Source: Urechis unicinctus (lineage: Eukaryota; Annelida; Polychaeta; Xenopneusta; Urechidae). From it: a DNA stretch of 64,000 nucleotides. Of this stretch, positions 51,144-60,429 are shown piece after piece. A model generated the notes under the pieces. It saw nothing but the letters and a program-made list of their open reading frames with translations. It had not been told where the DNA came from and did no database searches. The stretch lies in NCBI GenBank assembly GCA_034190875.2, contig CM067349.1, positions 25,546,142 to 25,610,141 of the forward strand, given 5' to 3'. Position numbers and translations under genes: made by a program. How positions within the stretch are numbered: position 1 is the first letter of the stretch; every line of letters begins with the position of its first letter.

Positions 51144-51929
51144 TCAAATAAAGCTCTTCTTGGTTTCACGGAAATGTAAAGTCACCATCACATGACCGTC
51201 TTCGAATGCTACGGACTGACCCGTGTCGTCTCTTATATCAATTTCTATGGTAGAAAAAGTTTTGGTGCCCACAGGGTAATAAAATATCTGTTCGTATGTC
51301 TGGGTCACCATTTTGTGCACCCGGTCGTAGTCCACAGGAACTGTGCGTAGCAAGGGAGCCATCGTGTCACCGACCACTTGTGATTCGATTATACTACAAT
51401 AAACGTACAGTGCGTACAACCCTCGAAATACATTAGTCTTGTATTGAGTTTGAGAATCGTAAAGCGAAAGACATTCCTCACACCGCAATATTTGACGAAG
51501 ACCTTCGGTCATGACCACTTGAAGTTTGGGGTCGGTTATTTTTACATTCACGGTCTGTGAGTGGGAATTGAATTGAAATCGAACAACGCCTCTGAGATGC
51601 GATTTGCGGATGTGCATATTGAGCGTGTCTATCAATTGATCAGCACTGTAGGAACCGGGGGTCAGGTGAACGACCAAGGACTCGACCAAAGGATCCCCTT
51701 CTATGGGTCTGTCTATCGTATGGTACCCAGCTCGCTGATCCACTATGACAAAACCGACATTGTCCCCGATGTTGTACCAGGAAACAGGGTACTGAATTTC
51801 CGCTAATCCTACTTCCCAATCACCTTTTAATTGTATGGGTTTAGGCAATTGAGTAAAGTAACGTGTCAACGTGTTGTTGGGATGGTAATTCATTGAACTG
51901 TTGGAAGGTAGGTTCAGAAAGAAACTCAT
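51144..51929 (-). CDS. minor capsid (penton-type) protein, tandem copy 1
   Basis: 261 residues, intact. Starts MSFFLNLPSNSSMNYHPNNT. WEVGLAEIQYP is typical of Polinton minor capsid proteins predicted to form a single jelly-roll penton at the fivefold vertices. The C-terminal half carries LYVYCSIIESQVVGDTMAPLL and TFSTIEIDIRDDTG. It overlaps the membrane-protein gene upstream by 4 bases and is followed by its diverged duplicate. Confidence 0.85.
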   Translation of the reverse strand: MSFFLNLPSNSSMNYHPNNTLTRYFTQLPKPIQLKGDWEVGLAEIQYPVSWYNIGDNVGFVIVDQRAGYHTIDRPIEGDPLVESLVVHLTPGSYSADQLIDTLNMHIRKSHLRGVVRFQFNSHSQTVNVKITDPKLQVVMTEGLRQILRCEECLSLYDSQTQYKTNVFRGLYALYVYCSIIESQVVGDTMAPLLRTVPVDYDRVHKMVTQTYEQIFYYPVGTKTFSTIEIDIRDDTGQSVAFEDGHVMVTLHFRETKKSFI

Positions 51930-52129
51930 GACGTCACTTTATGTTTCAAAGTGGGGTTGGGAAGAATGTACCCTAAGCTACTGCTTAACAGAGCAGTCCA
52001 CAAATTACTATCTCCTTTACCCGCCGATAGATTGTAGATGCTGACGATGATTACGGTATATAAAATGAGAATTTGTGTAAAAAAAACACGATTTCGGCTT
52101 TCGGAATATCCCGACCAAATATGGTCCAC
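51926..52129 (-). CDS. small membrane protein conserved in Polintons
   Basis: 67 residues. One transmembrane helix (FTQILILYTVIIVSIYNL), then a conserved GDSNLWTALLSSSLGYILP segment that I recall from other Maverick elements. Function unknown; a virion membrane or vertex component is possible. It overlaps the start of the intact minor capsid gene (ATGA type) and follows the integrase. Confidence 0.7.
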   Translation of the reverse strand: MDHIWSGYSESRNRVFFTQILILYTVIIVSIYNLSAGKGDSNLWTALLSSSLGYILPNPTLKHKVTS

Positions 52130-52189
52130 ACCCGATCGCTTCTCTGATCTTCCATCCTAATGACGCCTTTGTTCCCGATCTCAGTTTTT

Positions 52190-53215
52190 ATACAGCTCCA
52201 CACCACTGACCCAACTATTAAAACTGGCAGGGTAGCCAAACCACTTGACCAAATATTGTTTTTGTCCTTTCCGTTTACGTTCTTTGATAATTTTTTCAAC
52301 CCGATACCATGCTTTGTCATTCACTTTCTGTAATTCTTCCGCGTAAAATGTTCCCTCTAACACTTCGTCATTATCATCCTTTATCGTATACACATTAGGG
52401 GAACCTAAGTGAACACTCTCCACCCGAAAACAACTCCTCATTCCAATTGGAAGTGTAACCTTTTTTAAATTTACCCCGTACTCGACTGATACGGACACGA
52501 TCCCCGATATTATACTGAGGTCGTTTAACCCCATCAGACCGTTCCCCATATAATGTCATCCACGTGTCTTCTTGATTACGCAACGAGACCGATATCGGGG
52601 TGCGCTTGATGCTGCGATGATAGCTGCGGTTGTATCCTTTCACCAGCGAAGCCAGAACCGGTAGATAAACACTGGTGTTGTGTTTGGTAAAATAACGCCA
52701 CATTTTAGTTTTTAACGTACGATTAAACCGCTCGACTATGCTAGCTTTGGTTTCTTCGTTGTGGGGGTGGTAAAAAAGCGAATCCCCTGTTGCTTAAGAA
52801 ATGTCTGAAATTTACGGTTGATAAATTCTCCACCCTTATCGGTCTGTAAACACAGGGGCTTCCGTCCTTGTTTTAATATACTCTCAAAGGCTCGAATCAA
52901 ACTGTCTCCCGTTTTATTTTTAAGTGGTATCACCCACGCATATTTCGAGAATACATCAATACAGGTCAAGAGAAATTTCATGTCTTGGTTCTGTTTGGCT
53001 AAGCGAGCTATGTCCACTAAATCGGCTTGCCATTGATGGTCAATCCCCCCGACTATGACACGTCGTCTTCGAAATCGACGACGGATTGGTTTATGTAATG
53101 TATAGGCATCTTGTTCACCCAACCATTGTCTGACCGCCTTTGTTTTGAGTTTCGTAGCTCTAACCAATGGCTGCACCCCTCCATACGCGGCCGGTGCCTC
53201 AGGGTCGAAATACAC
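52190..53215 (-). pseudogene. retroviral-type integrase with C-terminal chromodomain, two frame breaks
   Basis: Joins element ends to host DNA. The first frame (53,215-52,736) has a basic linker and the rve core with the first two catalytic aspartates in WQADLVDI and LQTDKGGEF. The catalytic glutamate lies beyond a one-base shift in the G5 tract near 52,755, in the frame that continues through MWRYFTKHNTSVYLP to about 52,430. A second shift near 52,430 leads to the last frame, which ends in a chromodomain (YRVEKIIKERKRKGQKQYLV then KWFGYPASFNSWV). Chromodomains read histone marks, so insertion was probably directed to particular chromatin. The breaks lie at homopolymers. Confidence 0.92.
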
Positions 53216-53217
53216 AC

Positions 53218-53847
53218 TTAACTTTCCATGACGTCCAATCTGTGTGTTACAGCCTCCTCCTCACCAGGTCTTTTATCTATTCGCATCGCACCCTGTCGGA
53301 TATAGTTCCATCGATCGGGGTGACCTACTAAATCTTGAGGAATGTTGGAGTCTCGCAACGCTTCGGCAAATCTTTCCCAACCCTGTGGTTCAAAGTGTTT
53401 ACGTCGTCTCAACACATCGTTAACCAAATCCGCCACGTTAGTTCCACTAACGGCTTGTCCTTTAATCGTTAATTCCCCTCGTTCATTCCAACCCACGTCT
53501 GGGTTTTTTCGAAGGCGTTCTAATAACAAACGCCCTTTTTTCTGAAATTTATCAGGGATGGTTTCTACAACTTCCGCAATAGACACATCTTCTTGTTTGG
53601 GTGTGAGGGGCGGGGCCTTAGCTAAGGCTGTGTGAGGTGTCGGGGTTCTGTGCTGGCGGTAATACTCGCGGTGTTTTGTTAAAATTTGGTTATAAGATTC
53701 TACTTTAGCCTCCTCCGATAAATCACTACGATTCAGGACATCCCTCATCTCCGCATCCAAGTTGGATAACACGTCGACAGTGGGAGCTTGATCGTAACGC
53801 CCACTTGACAGAACTCGGGGATCAACCAACATCATTTTCTTAGCCAT
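53218..53847 (-). CDS. conserved Polinton protein of unknown function
   Basis: 209 residues, intact, 2 bases upstream of the integrase. Hydrophilic and predicted mostly helical. It starts MAKKMMLVDPRVL and contains a segment LDAEMRDVLNRSDLSEEAK. I recall comparable VDPR-starting proteins next to integrase in other Polintons but know no function. No membrane segment, zinc motif or catalytic signature is visible. Confidence 0.7.
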   Translation of the reverse strand: MAKKMMLVDPRVLSSGRYDQAPTVDVLSNLDAEMRDVLNRSDLSEEAKVESYNQILTKHREYYRQHRTPTPHTALAKAPPLTPKQEDVSIAEVVETIPDKFQKKGRLLLERLRKNPDVGWNERGELTIKGQAVSGTNVADLVNDVLRRRKHFEPQGWERFAEALRDSNIPQDLVGHPDRWNYIRQGAMRIDKRPGEEEAVTHRLDVMES

Positions 53848-53849
53848 AA

Positions 53850-54182
53850 TTAGCCGAACAGTTTACCTAACAACGGACCAGCGATACCTAAAATAGGTCC
53901 TAATAACGCCGGAAGAAAACCACCGGTTTGTAATACTCTTTTCTTTTTCTTGACGTTAGTTTTAGGTGAGATCAAAGCGCGTAGACCTTGTTTGTGTCGG
54001 GTTAATTTACGCTTCTGAACTGAAGTCAAGGATACGTTTCCTTTTAAAACATTGAGGGCACATTCACATAGACAATTCATCAATTCTTTGTCAGCCGTGT
54101 GAATCAAAGCCCTATTGACAGGGGGTTTGGCTTTAGCCATCACTCGTAATGTATCAGCGTGTTTTCTGAGACGCTCTGCCAT
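53850..54182 (-). CDS. small basic protein with hydrophobic C-terminus (Polinton conserved)
   Basis: 110 residues, intact. A basic N-terminal half with a CLCECALNVLKGNVSL segment, a KKKKR cluster and a glycine/leucine-rich end (GGFLPALLGPILGIAGPLLG) that could insert into membranes or form an amphipathic helix. A similar architecture is widespread in adintoviruses. A virion-internal, membrane-active role is inference. It is 2 bases upstream of the 209-residue gene. Confidence 0.7.
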   Translation of the reverse strand: MAERLRKHADTLRVMAKAKPPVNRALIHTADKELMNCLCECALNVLKGNVSLTSVQKRKLTRHKQGLRALISPKTNVKKKKRVLQTGGFLPALLGPILGIAGPLLGKLFG

Positions 54183-54231
54183 GGTCTATGTCTAACGATA
54201 AGAATGGCGGTCGCCCGATGATCGACGGTAT

Positions 54232-54832
54232 TTATTTCTGTAGGTATACAACTTGATTGGGTCGTAGTATGTCAGTTCGTAACCGTAAGTGATCTGGCGT
54301 TGCTTGCTTCAAATCGATAAACAAATAACCGTGGGGTTGCGAAGTAGCATCCGAAAAGGCTTCTTGTACATACTTGATGTTTCGCGGGTACATTTGTTTG
54401 GCTAAATGCATGATTTGTGAAGCGTCCCGAGGGTTCTTAAATACCACTAAATAATGAGCGTTCAAACTGATTGTTCGATGTTCTTTATTCTTTCCGAATA
54501 AATTTTGTACTAAATACAACACGCTAAGATTGCCATGGTGACTCCCTTTGGTGAATAGGCGAGTGACGCGTTCGTCAGTTTCTTCCATCAAATCATCGAT
54601 GATCAACAAGGTTCTTTGTTCGGGGTCTGTCTCAAAATTCAATCCCTCTACAAATTCCACGTGCGGTAGTTGAGTGTACATGGTTTGCCACTCTCCGAAA
54701 CACCACACGATTCGGTCGGGTGGTGGGCTCAATGTGACTACCTTTGATTAACTCACTCACAAAGTAAGTTTTTCCACAGCCGCTCGGACCAGCTATCACG
54801 CAACTAAAGGGGTGTTTTAAGGCTCGATCCAT
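54232..54832 (-). pseudogene. FtsK/HerA-type genome-packaging ATPase, one frame break
   Basis: Powers DNA packaging into the capsid (A32-like). The N-terminal frame starts at 54,832 with MDRALKHPFSCVIAGPSGCG, and the Walker A GPSGCGKT sits at residues 15-22. Walker B is LLIIDDLM in the second frame, followed by the SVLYLVQNLF region typical of the family. A one-base shift near 54,735 separates the frames. Total length fits the family (about 200 residues). A TATA box lies about 40 bases upstream. Confidence 0.92.
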
Positions 54833-54867
54833 TCTTATACTGAGTTATCATTCACAGTTCCCCACTC

Positions 54868-54879
54868 TTTTTATATATA
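54868..54879 (-). promoter_or_regulatory. TATA box upstream of the packaging ATPase
   Basis: TATATATAAAAAG on the - strand about 40 bases before the ATPase start; probably drives the long structural transcript. Confidence 0.65.
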
Positions 54880-54955
54880 GGATAGGTAAATAGTGTCGTG
54901 ATAAGTAGAACTCAAAAAGAAATTCAATTAAAGTATATCATCACTTTTTATTCAA

Positions 54956-55758
54956 TCACCAATCATATATATTCATGCGTCTAATAATTTTATTATATTT
55001 ACAGTCATAAGGTTCCCCCATTAAGACTTTAGACCAGTGTTCGGTGGTCACACAAAAACCTAACATGGTACGTCGATACTCTCTAGAGAGCCAAAGACAC
55101 AGTTCAGTCGAATTGTGTTGCTCACACAACACGCGCCATAATAAAGTGACGTGATGTTCGTCCACCTTATCCAAGGCTCTTCCAACGCAATGTGAATACA
55201 TCTTTTGTTGGTTCTCGGCTTGACATACGCGCCCGTTCCACACACGACGCATGGTTCTTGAGCTATGTCAGATAACAATGGCTTCATCAAACCACTGTAA
55301 AGGCTAATTATCATATCCCACCCATCAGGCGACGTTCCTTGGTCATCCATCTTTTGTGGGCGTGCTGATAGGTCTTGGTAAGCTTTTATGAGCTGCCACC
55401 AATTGAAACTATCAAAGCGCATGGTCACGCTTTCACGGGTAATTTCAATATAGGGGACTGGGGCTTTCACTCGACCAATTACATCGTCACAAATGGTTTC
55501 TTCCGTATCAACGTCCGATTGGCCAGCTTCCGCGTCAATCAACGATAAGGTGAGTGATGTAAGAGCCGTCCCGCTTCTGAGAAAGGCATTTGAGGGTAAT
55601 TTTATTTGATGTCCGCTCCATCGATCGCGAATGTGTAAATCATTGATCAAATCATCTGGGTTACTACACCACTGTGAAATTTGAAAGCGACCACTACGAC
55701 GACTGGTATACAACGGTCCGTCAATGTAATCACACTCCTCGCCTTTCTCCTCTGCCAT
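54956..55758 (-). pseudogene. early-type protein, paralogue of the gene at 56,687-57,475, one frame break
   Basis: Frame 1 (55,758 to about 55,230) and frame 2 (to 54,956) together make about 265 residues, the same length as the intact paralogue. Shared features: VPYIEITRESVTMRFDSFNW against the paralogue's VPMVLIKKGQVTMQMDSYSW; a CxxC pair (CVVC); and a C-terminal C.G.AL.(K/R)VDE..VT.LW block. The shift lies in a G-rich tract at about 55,205-55,250. AATAAA on the - strand begins 4 bases after the stop. Function unknown; position beside the right terminus and own TATA-like box suggest an early non-structural protein. Confidence 0.72.
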
Positions 55759-55790
55759 CCTGAATGAAACAAAAAGCTGTCCGTGTTCGC

Positions 55791-55798
55791 TTATTTAT
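55791..55798 (-). promoter_or_regulatory. TATA-like box of the gene starting at 55,758
   Basis: ATAAATAA on the - strand about 33 bases before the start codon; just upstream lie three CACGTG-containing direct repeats. Confidence 0.5.
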
Positions 55799-55827
55799 CC
55801 CCTGATCGAGCTAATGTAAGGGGTTTT

Positions 55828-55935
55828 TCATGATCACGTGTCGACTTAATTAAGCTGATGTCAGCGCTTTTTTCATGATCACGTGACGAATTGATTTAGC
55901 TGTAGTCAGCGGTTTGTCATGATCACGTGACAAAT
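55828..55935. promoter_or_regulatory. three ~46-bp direct repeats with TGATCACGTG
   Basis: Three copies of a block with core tcatgatcacgtg, followed by aattgatttagctg-like sequence and gtcagcg. Each holds overlapping palindromes TGATCA and CACGTG (E-box). They lie 70-180 bases upstream of the 55,758 start and downstream of the finger gene, so they could be an enhancer or a protein-binding array. Confidence 0.7.
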
Positions 55936-56025
55936 TAATTTCAGATCCGGTAAATCACGCACACACACACACACACGCACACCGGGGTTGTGAGGTTCTT
56001 CGAACGTGGAACTTTAGCTTTCCGA

Positions 56026-56262
56026 TTACGTCACAACCTTCCTCTGCTTTGTTGTGGCTGTTGTTTTCCTTAAGTTTCGATTGTGAATGTAGAGCTTATA
56101 ATTACAGTGATATTTCAAGTGTTGGGTCAAAAGCGCCTTCGTTACAAACCCGCATTGACACAGAGGACATCGCCTTAACCTCAGGGTTCTGTGTTTACCC
56201 TGAGCAGGTGTCTTGGGTCTATATGGTTGTTTGAGTCTCAGCGACTCTCTGACATTCGTCAC
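56026..56262 (-). CDS. small C2H2 zinc-finger protein
   Basis: 78 residues, intact. One C2H2 finger, CPLCQCGFVTKALLTQHLKY then H, flanked by basic sequence. Probably a DNA- or RNA-binding regulator of the element. A TATA-like ATTATAAATAT (about 56,333-56,344 on the + strand) lies at the end of the upstream gene. I do not recognise an orthologue. Confidence 0.7.
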   Translation of the reverse strand: MTNVRESLRLKQPYRPKTPAQGKHRTLRLRRCPLCQCGFVTKALLTQHLKYHCNYKLYIHNRNLRKTTATTKQRKVVT

Positions 56263-56348
56263 ATTCTACACAAGTATCCATGTCGTCGCTTTAAAGATTT
56301 AACCTTTACTGACAGTGAACTTGTTGTTAAACGATATTTATAATTACT

Positions 56349-56582
56349 TTAATCCACCTCATCTTCAGACACGAACGCAGTTAACTGACGATCCATTAAA
56401 CACTCTCTAGCTTCGATCGCTTTACTAAGAGCCGTATCAAAATCGTAACCATGCTCCATCAAGCGCTGTTGATTTATACTAATTTGTCTATAGATCTTAT
56501 TGTCTCTCAGTTCTTGAGTAAGTTGTGCATGCATCTGTAACTTGTCTTTTAAAACAGACCACCTGCTATACGCATCCGTCAT
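56349..56582 (-). CDS. small conserved-looking protein, unknown
   Basis: 77 residues, intact, charged and probably helical (MTDAYSRWSVLKDKLQMHAQ...). The end is acidic (SEDEVD). A TATA-like GTTATAAAGA (56,639-56,648 on +) lies about 57 bases upstream. Its antisense sequence at 56,459-56,491 recurs in the last polymerase intron. Confidence 0.6.
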   Translation of the reverse strand: MTDAYSRWSVLKDKLQMHAQLTQELRDNKIYRQISINQQRLMEHGYDFDTALSKAIEARECLMDRQLTAFVSEDEVD

Positions 56583-56686
56583 GTTGATGTCACTCTCTGA
56601 CTATCTTAGTCGTAAATGACCACCCAACAAATTTTAACTCTTTATAACATACTTTCCAAATAAAAAACACCGTCCTGTATTTTCAC

Positions 56687-57475
56687 TCATTTATTACACA
56701 ATCTGTTAATTACACGTATTTCAATATCTGATTTCACCGACTCTAACCAATATTTCCTATAGTCCACACACAACCATTTGCTACGTTCCATCCACGAGGG
56801 GCAGGGGTCAATTAAACCTACACTCAATTCCCATAATCTTGTCACATACAGTTCATCAACACGTTCGAGGGCGTCCCCCATACACAACCTAACTTGTTCT
56901 TCAGGTTCGGCCATCAAACAAAGATTATGCTGTCGCTGGCTCGGGTGGTCTATTTGGCATCCATGGCATTTTTCTGGTATTAGGGTTTCGATTAAATCGA
57001 CAAGCGTGTCTGTGTACACCACCATCAGATATTCCTCCATTAATTTTGCTCTCACCACGTGGGTTCCGTAGAGCAGTTTCAACTCCTCCCACGCTTCTAC
57101 AAACATATACCACGAGTAACTGTCCATTTGCATTGTCACCTGGCCCTTCTTTATCAGCACCATAGGGACCGGGTATCGAACACTCATCGTCACGTCTGCA
57201 CCAATAGAGACCTCGACACGACTCTCCTCTCCCGCTTCTAACTGTTTCATTGTTTCTGTGACAGCAGCTATTTCGTAACCACAGTCCAATACACAGTTCA
57301 TCCCCAACTCTATGTGGCATTTCTTGAAATTGTTTTTCAAAAACACTACATCTTTATTCCAAACCACTATCGAATACTGTGCAAAGTAACGCGTGTATAG
57401 TGGTTTCACTTCCTCCATTTCGATTTGCGCCACGGCTTTTAACAAGTCGACATCGCTCATCCGCTTCTCAGCCAT
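56687..57475 (-). CDS. right-terminal early-type protein, intact paralogue
   Basis: 262 residues, intact. The N-terminus MAEKRMSDVDLLKAVAQIEM matches the N-terminal exon of the + arm transcript (MSDADLLRAVEQIEME), and the promoters are also near-identical inverted copies. The body is paralogous to the broken gene at 54,956-55,758. A Cys/His cluster (CHGCQIDHPSQRQHNLC) may bind zinc. The final codons AAT AAA followed by TGA create an AATAAA that overlaps the stop. Function unknown; its place next to the terminus suggests early expression. Confidence 0.8.
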   Translation of the reverse strand: MAEKRMSDVDLLKAVAQIEMEEVKPLYTRYFAQYSIVVWNKDVVFLKNNFKKCHIELGMNCVLDCGYEIAAVTETMKQLEAGEESRVEVSIGADVTMSVRYPVPMVLIKKGQVTMQMDSYSWYMFVEAWEELKLLYGTHVVRAKLMEEYLMVVYTDTLVDLIETLIPEKCHGCQIDHPSQRQHNLCLMAEPEEQVRLCMGDALERVDELYVTRLWELSVGLIDPCPSWMERSKWLCVDYRKYWLESVKSDIEIRVINRLCNK

Positions 57476-57505
57476 GATTATAACTGAACTGAGACCTCTC
57501 GCGTT

Positions 57506-57514
57506 TTTTATATA
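57506..57514 (-). promoter_or_regulatory. TATA box of the right-terminal gene
   Basis: TATATAAAA on the - strand, about 31 bases before the ATG at 57,475; mirror image of the box at 43,214-43,222, with the same downstream acgcgagag and TCAGTT. Confidence 0.8.
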
Positions 57515-57560
57515 CTCCCCATGATATGAGGTATTACTTCACTTAGCTTAGATCAGCAAA

Positions 57561-57835
57561 CACCAGCCCAAAATACACCTGTCGAAAATGATGTCATCCA
57601 AATATCACAATGTATTGACATGAGGTATTACTTCACTTACCCAAGGTCGATGATGAAATATCTGAGGGAATTTCATCAGCCGAAAACACCCAAAATAGAA
57701 TGATGTCACCACCAAATACCGCGCACCGAATCCGAATCCGCCCACGCTCCACCAACGAAACATATATTGCACGCTCCACCAACGAAACATATATTGCACA
57801 ATCGACTTCGTCCACGTCGTCAGTGTTCGATGTCA
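57561..57835 (-). repeat. right terminal inverted repeat
   Basis: Reverse complement of 41,598-41,840. It carries an extra tandem copy of a ~27-bp block (acgctccaccaacgaaacat plus atattgc) at about 57,746-57,799 and a doubled gaatcc. Its outer end is TGTCA at 57,831-57,835. Confidence 0.95.
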
Positions 57836-60250
57836 ACAAAACCCTGGCATTGGTCAACCCAATCGAAGAAGGAGTTGCACATGCGCAGAGCCAGTATGCC
57901 GTAAACCATAACGCCATGCATTATCTAATACTTGGTCCAGCTGTGATACTGACCAGATAAAGTCAGGGCCGATATCAATTTATTTTGAGGGATGGAGCCG
58001 CGAGAGTCATGTTTAATGATTTACCTGATCCGTACCCCATTCTTAGACTCGTCAATAATGCAGTTCGTCTGTTAGCTCCGGTTGAACGGTAATATAAATA
58101 TATGCCCTTCTGTTTCAACATTTCGGGCGCTCATTAAAACGTGCGTTTAGCTAAAGTGCTGCATCGCGCATCTAGAAAACAACATATATCAAGAGCCTGT
58201 ACAAAAAAAAGTCATAGCGCACCTAAAAGCTTACCCCCGATCGACGCTATTCTTTAAGAAATGCCATCTATATATATCATTTCCGAAAAATCGCGATACG
58301 ATGACCGCCGTTTTGGAAAATATTGGGTCGCGTGATTTCGTGCGATTTCCCGCCGCCTCATCCGCATTGCCTCCCTGCTAAGCATGCGAAGCACTTTGAA
58401 TACAATCTGCTGTATCTTATCGAGTTCAGACGCAGGAAGCAATAGTCGTCGATGGGTCAGGCCATTCTGAGCATGCGCAATGTACGTGGTCTTGAACTTG
58501 AAAACAAACATGTTGCTGTGCTTCGGACTTTCTTCCGCTTCCAAATTGATCGTGCTATAACTAATTACCATGGATGAAATCCCCCGCCACAAAAGGATAA
58601 AATTGTCCGTGAACATAATTGCATTCTAAAACCCCATCACTTGGGTATGTTTGGTGTTTGGTAGTTGTCTGAATCGATCTCAAAATTGTTAACATTGCGT
58701 CGTTTTCAGACAGATTAAGACGTCTACTCAGAGGTCTTGTAGGGCTATTCGTCTGTAAGACACGATAACAGTCTGACTGCCTTCATCACGTACGGCTATA
58801 CCTGTCGTGTTCTTCGGGAGTACTTCCGTTTCCTCCATCAGGGGACGTTGCTGTTTGTGTCTGAGAGAAACACAGACTGCAAGGCCATCTCGTCTGTGGG
58901 TCTTCCGCACCGCAAGGGGTTTCTATAAAATATCTAAACGCTAAGTCTAATCAGACAGAAAAAACCTTATATCAACATAATTTACCCTATATAGCTCAAC
59001 GGTGAAGGCTGACGTAACCTTTGACCCATGACCTATGATATCGCTGTCCCCTAGTTGGATCTAGGGATCGGTTGATAATGAGGTCGTGCTCTAGAAGCGG
59101 ACGGCCGGTAATTCGTCAACTGAACCAATTTTAGTCATGTCTGGGAGGTAATATCTCGGTGACAACGAATTGGAGAAATACCAAATATTTAGAGAATCTC
59201 CGGGGCTATAACCTATGGATGATTCGTCAGAGAGAAACAATTTTAAGGACCAAATGCAGGGCATCAAAAGTCCTCATCTTGTAGAGAAATGCTATAGCGG
59301 CCCCCTGTGGTTTTCGCACCTTTTTGGGGGCGCGGCGTGGGGTCGGATACGATTATGACGACATCACTCTGCACCCCTATTACTCAGAAGTATTGTGGGA
59401 GCTTAATGTTTGCTGAAGCCAGTACGAGATAATTAGTTGATTACGACCCAGGTGTCGTCTGGGTTCAGCCATCATGTCCATCCTCACTCGTAAGCCTAAC
59501 GATCAACAGCGCTATCACCGTCTGACGGATGTGTCTGTTACCGTGGTAACTCAATACTCAAGCGCGGACAAAGGCCGAAAATGCTCCCAACGCGCTAGAC
59601 CCGAGATACTAGTTATACGGGAGCTTGATCGAGGCATGAGGTCTTGAGTGAGGTCATAACGCTGACGGGCACTTGGCGTTGACCATTATGACCCCACCGT
59701 CACGATCTCAAGTGTCGTTGTTCTTTAAGAGTTGCCATTATATCAATTGATGGAAGAGGCGCAAATTGTACATAGGTAATGACAAATTGAAAATATGAAA
59801 TATATTCATGCGTTATATCTACCTTAAGTATCGATGGGCATTCTTGGTATTGGCATTGCGTTGCATTCGTCTATTGGGGGCGTTTATCGCCCCAATCTGT
59901 ACAATGAAAGGGATTATTTTATCATAACGCTCTTTGTCATTGATCATAATGCCAAGACGAAGCATGTGAAATGATTTCGTCTCAGCAGATATGTAGATTA
60001 CATAATGAGATGTATGCAGCTGTAGCTAAGAATATCTCCCTTTCCTCTGGCCTAAGCGATTACGTAGAAGAATTGTATTTGAGTATCGCAGTGTAAAACT
60101 ATATGAGGAAATCATAAACCATTTGATCTTCATTTGCACAATGCTGTCAAAATGAATCATAGCGTATATCTTTAACGCAACCATCTACGATTTATCCATT
60201 TGGTAAGCACGATAGTATCACCACCAGCGGCGTATTTGTACCTACCACGG
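57836..60250. other. right flank of the Polinton, no gene recognised
   Basis: Unique host DNA. A short + frame near 57,975-58,090 (contains RVMFNDLPDPYPILRL) and a - frame at 58,254-58,616 (120 codons) have protein-like composition, but I recognise neither and see no supporting splice context. Confidence 0.4.
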
Positions 60251-60252
60251 GC

Positions 60253-60427
<175 letters not shown>

Positions 60428-60429
60428 AA

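Larger units (their letters stand above)
41598..57835. mobile_element. Polinton/Maverick element (adintovirus type), ~16.2 kb
   Basis: Bounded by terminal inverted repeats starting TGACATCGAACACTG. It contains the full diagnostic gene set: protein-primed family B polymerase, retroviral-type integrase with chromodomain, adenain-like protease, FtsK/HerA-type packaging ATPase, double jelly-roll major capsid protein, minor capsid protein and an adenovirus X/VI-like core protein. The two arms converge: polymerase on + (43.2-48.0 kb), structural and remaining genes on - (57.5-48.1 kb). Such elements are endogenous forms of double-stranded DNA viruses that integrate by their own integrase. Six frame breaks are spread over five genes, so this copy is probably inactive unless some are assembly errors. 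Confidence 0.97.

Noticed and set aside
52051-52320. 89-codon - strand frame between integrase and the membrane protein
   Set aside because: Overlaps the chromodomain end and the membrane-protein gene in another frame; a shadow of both.
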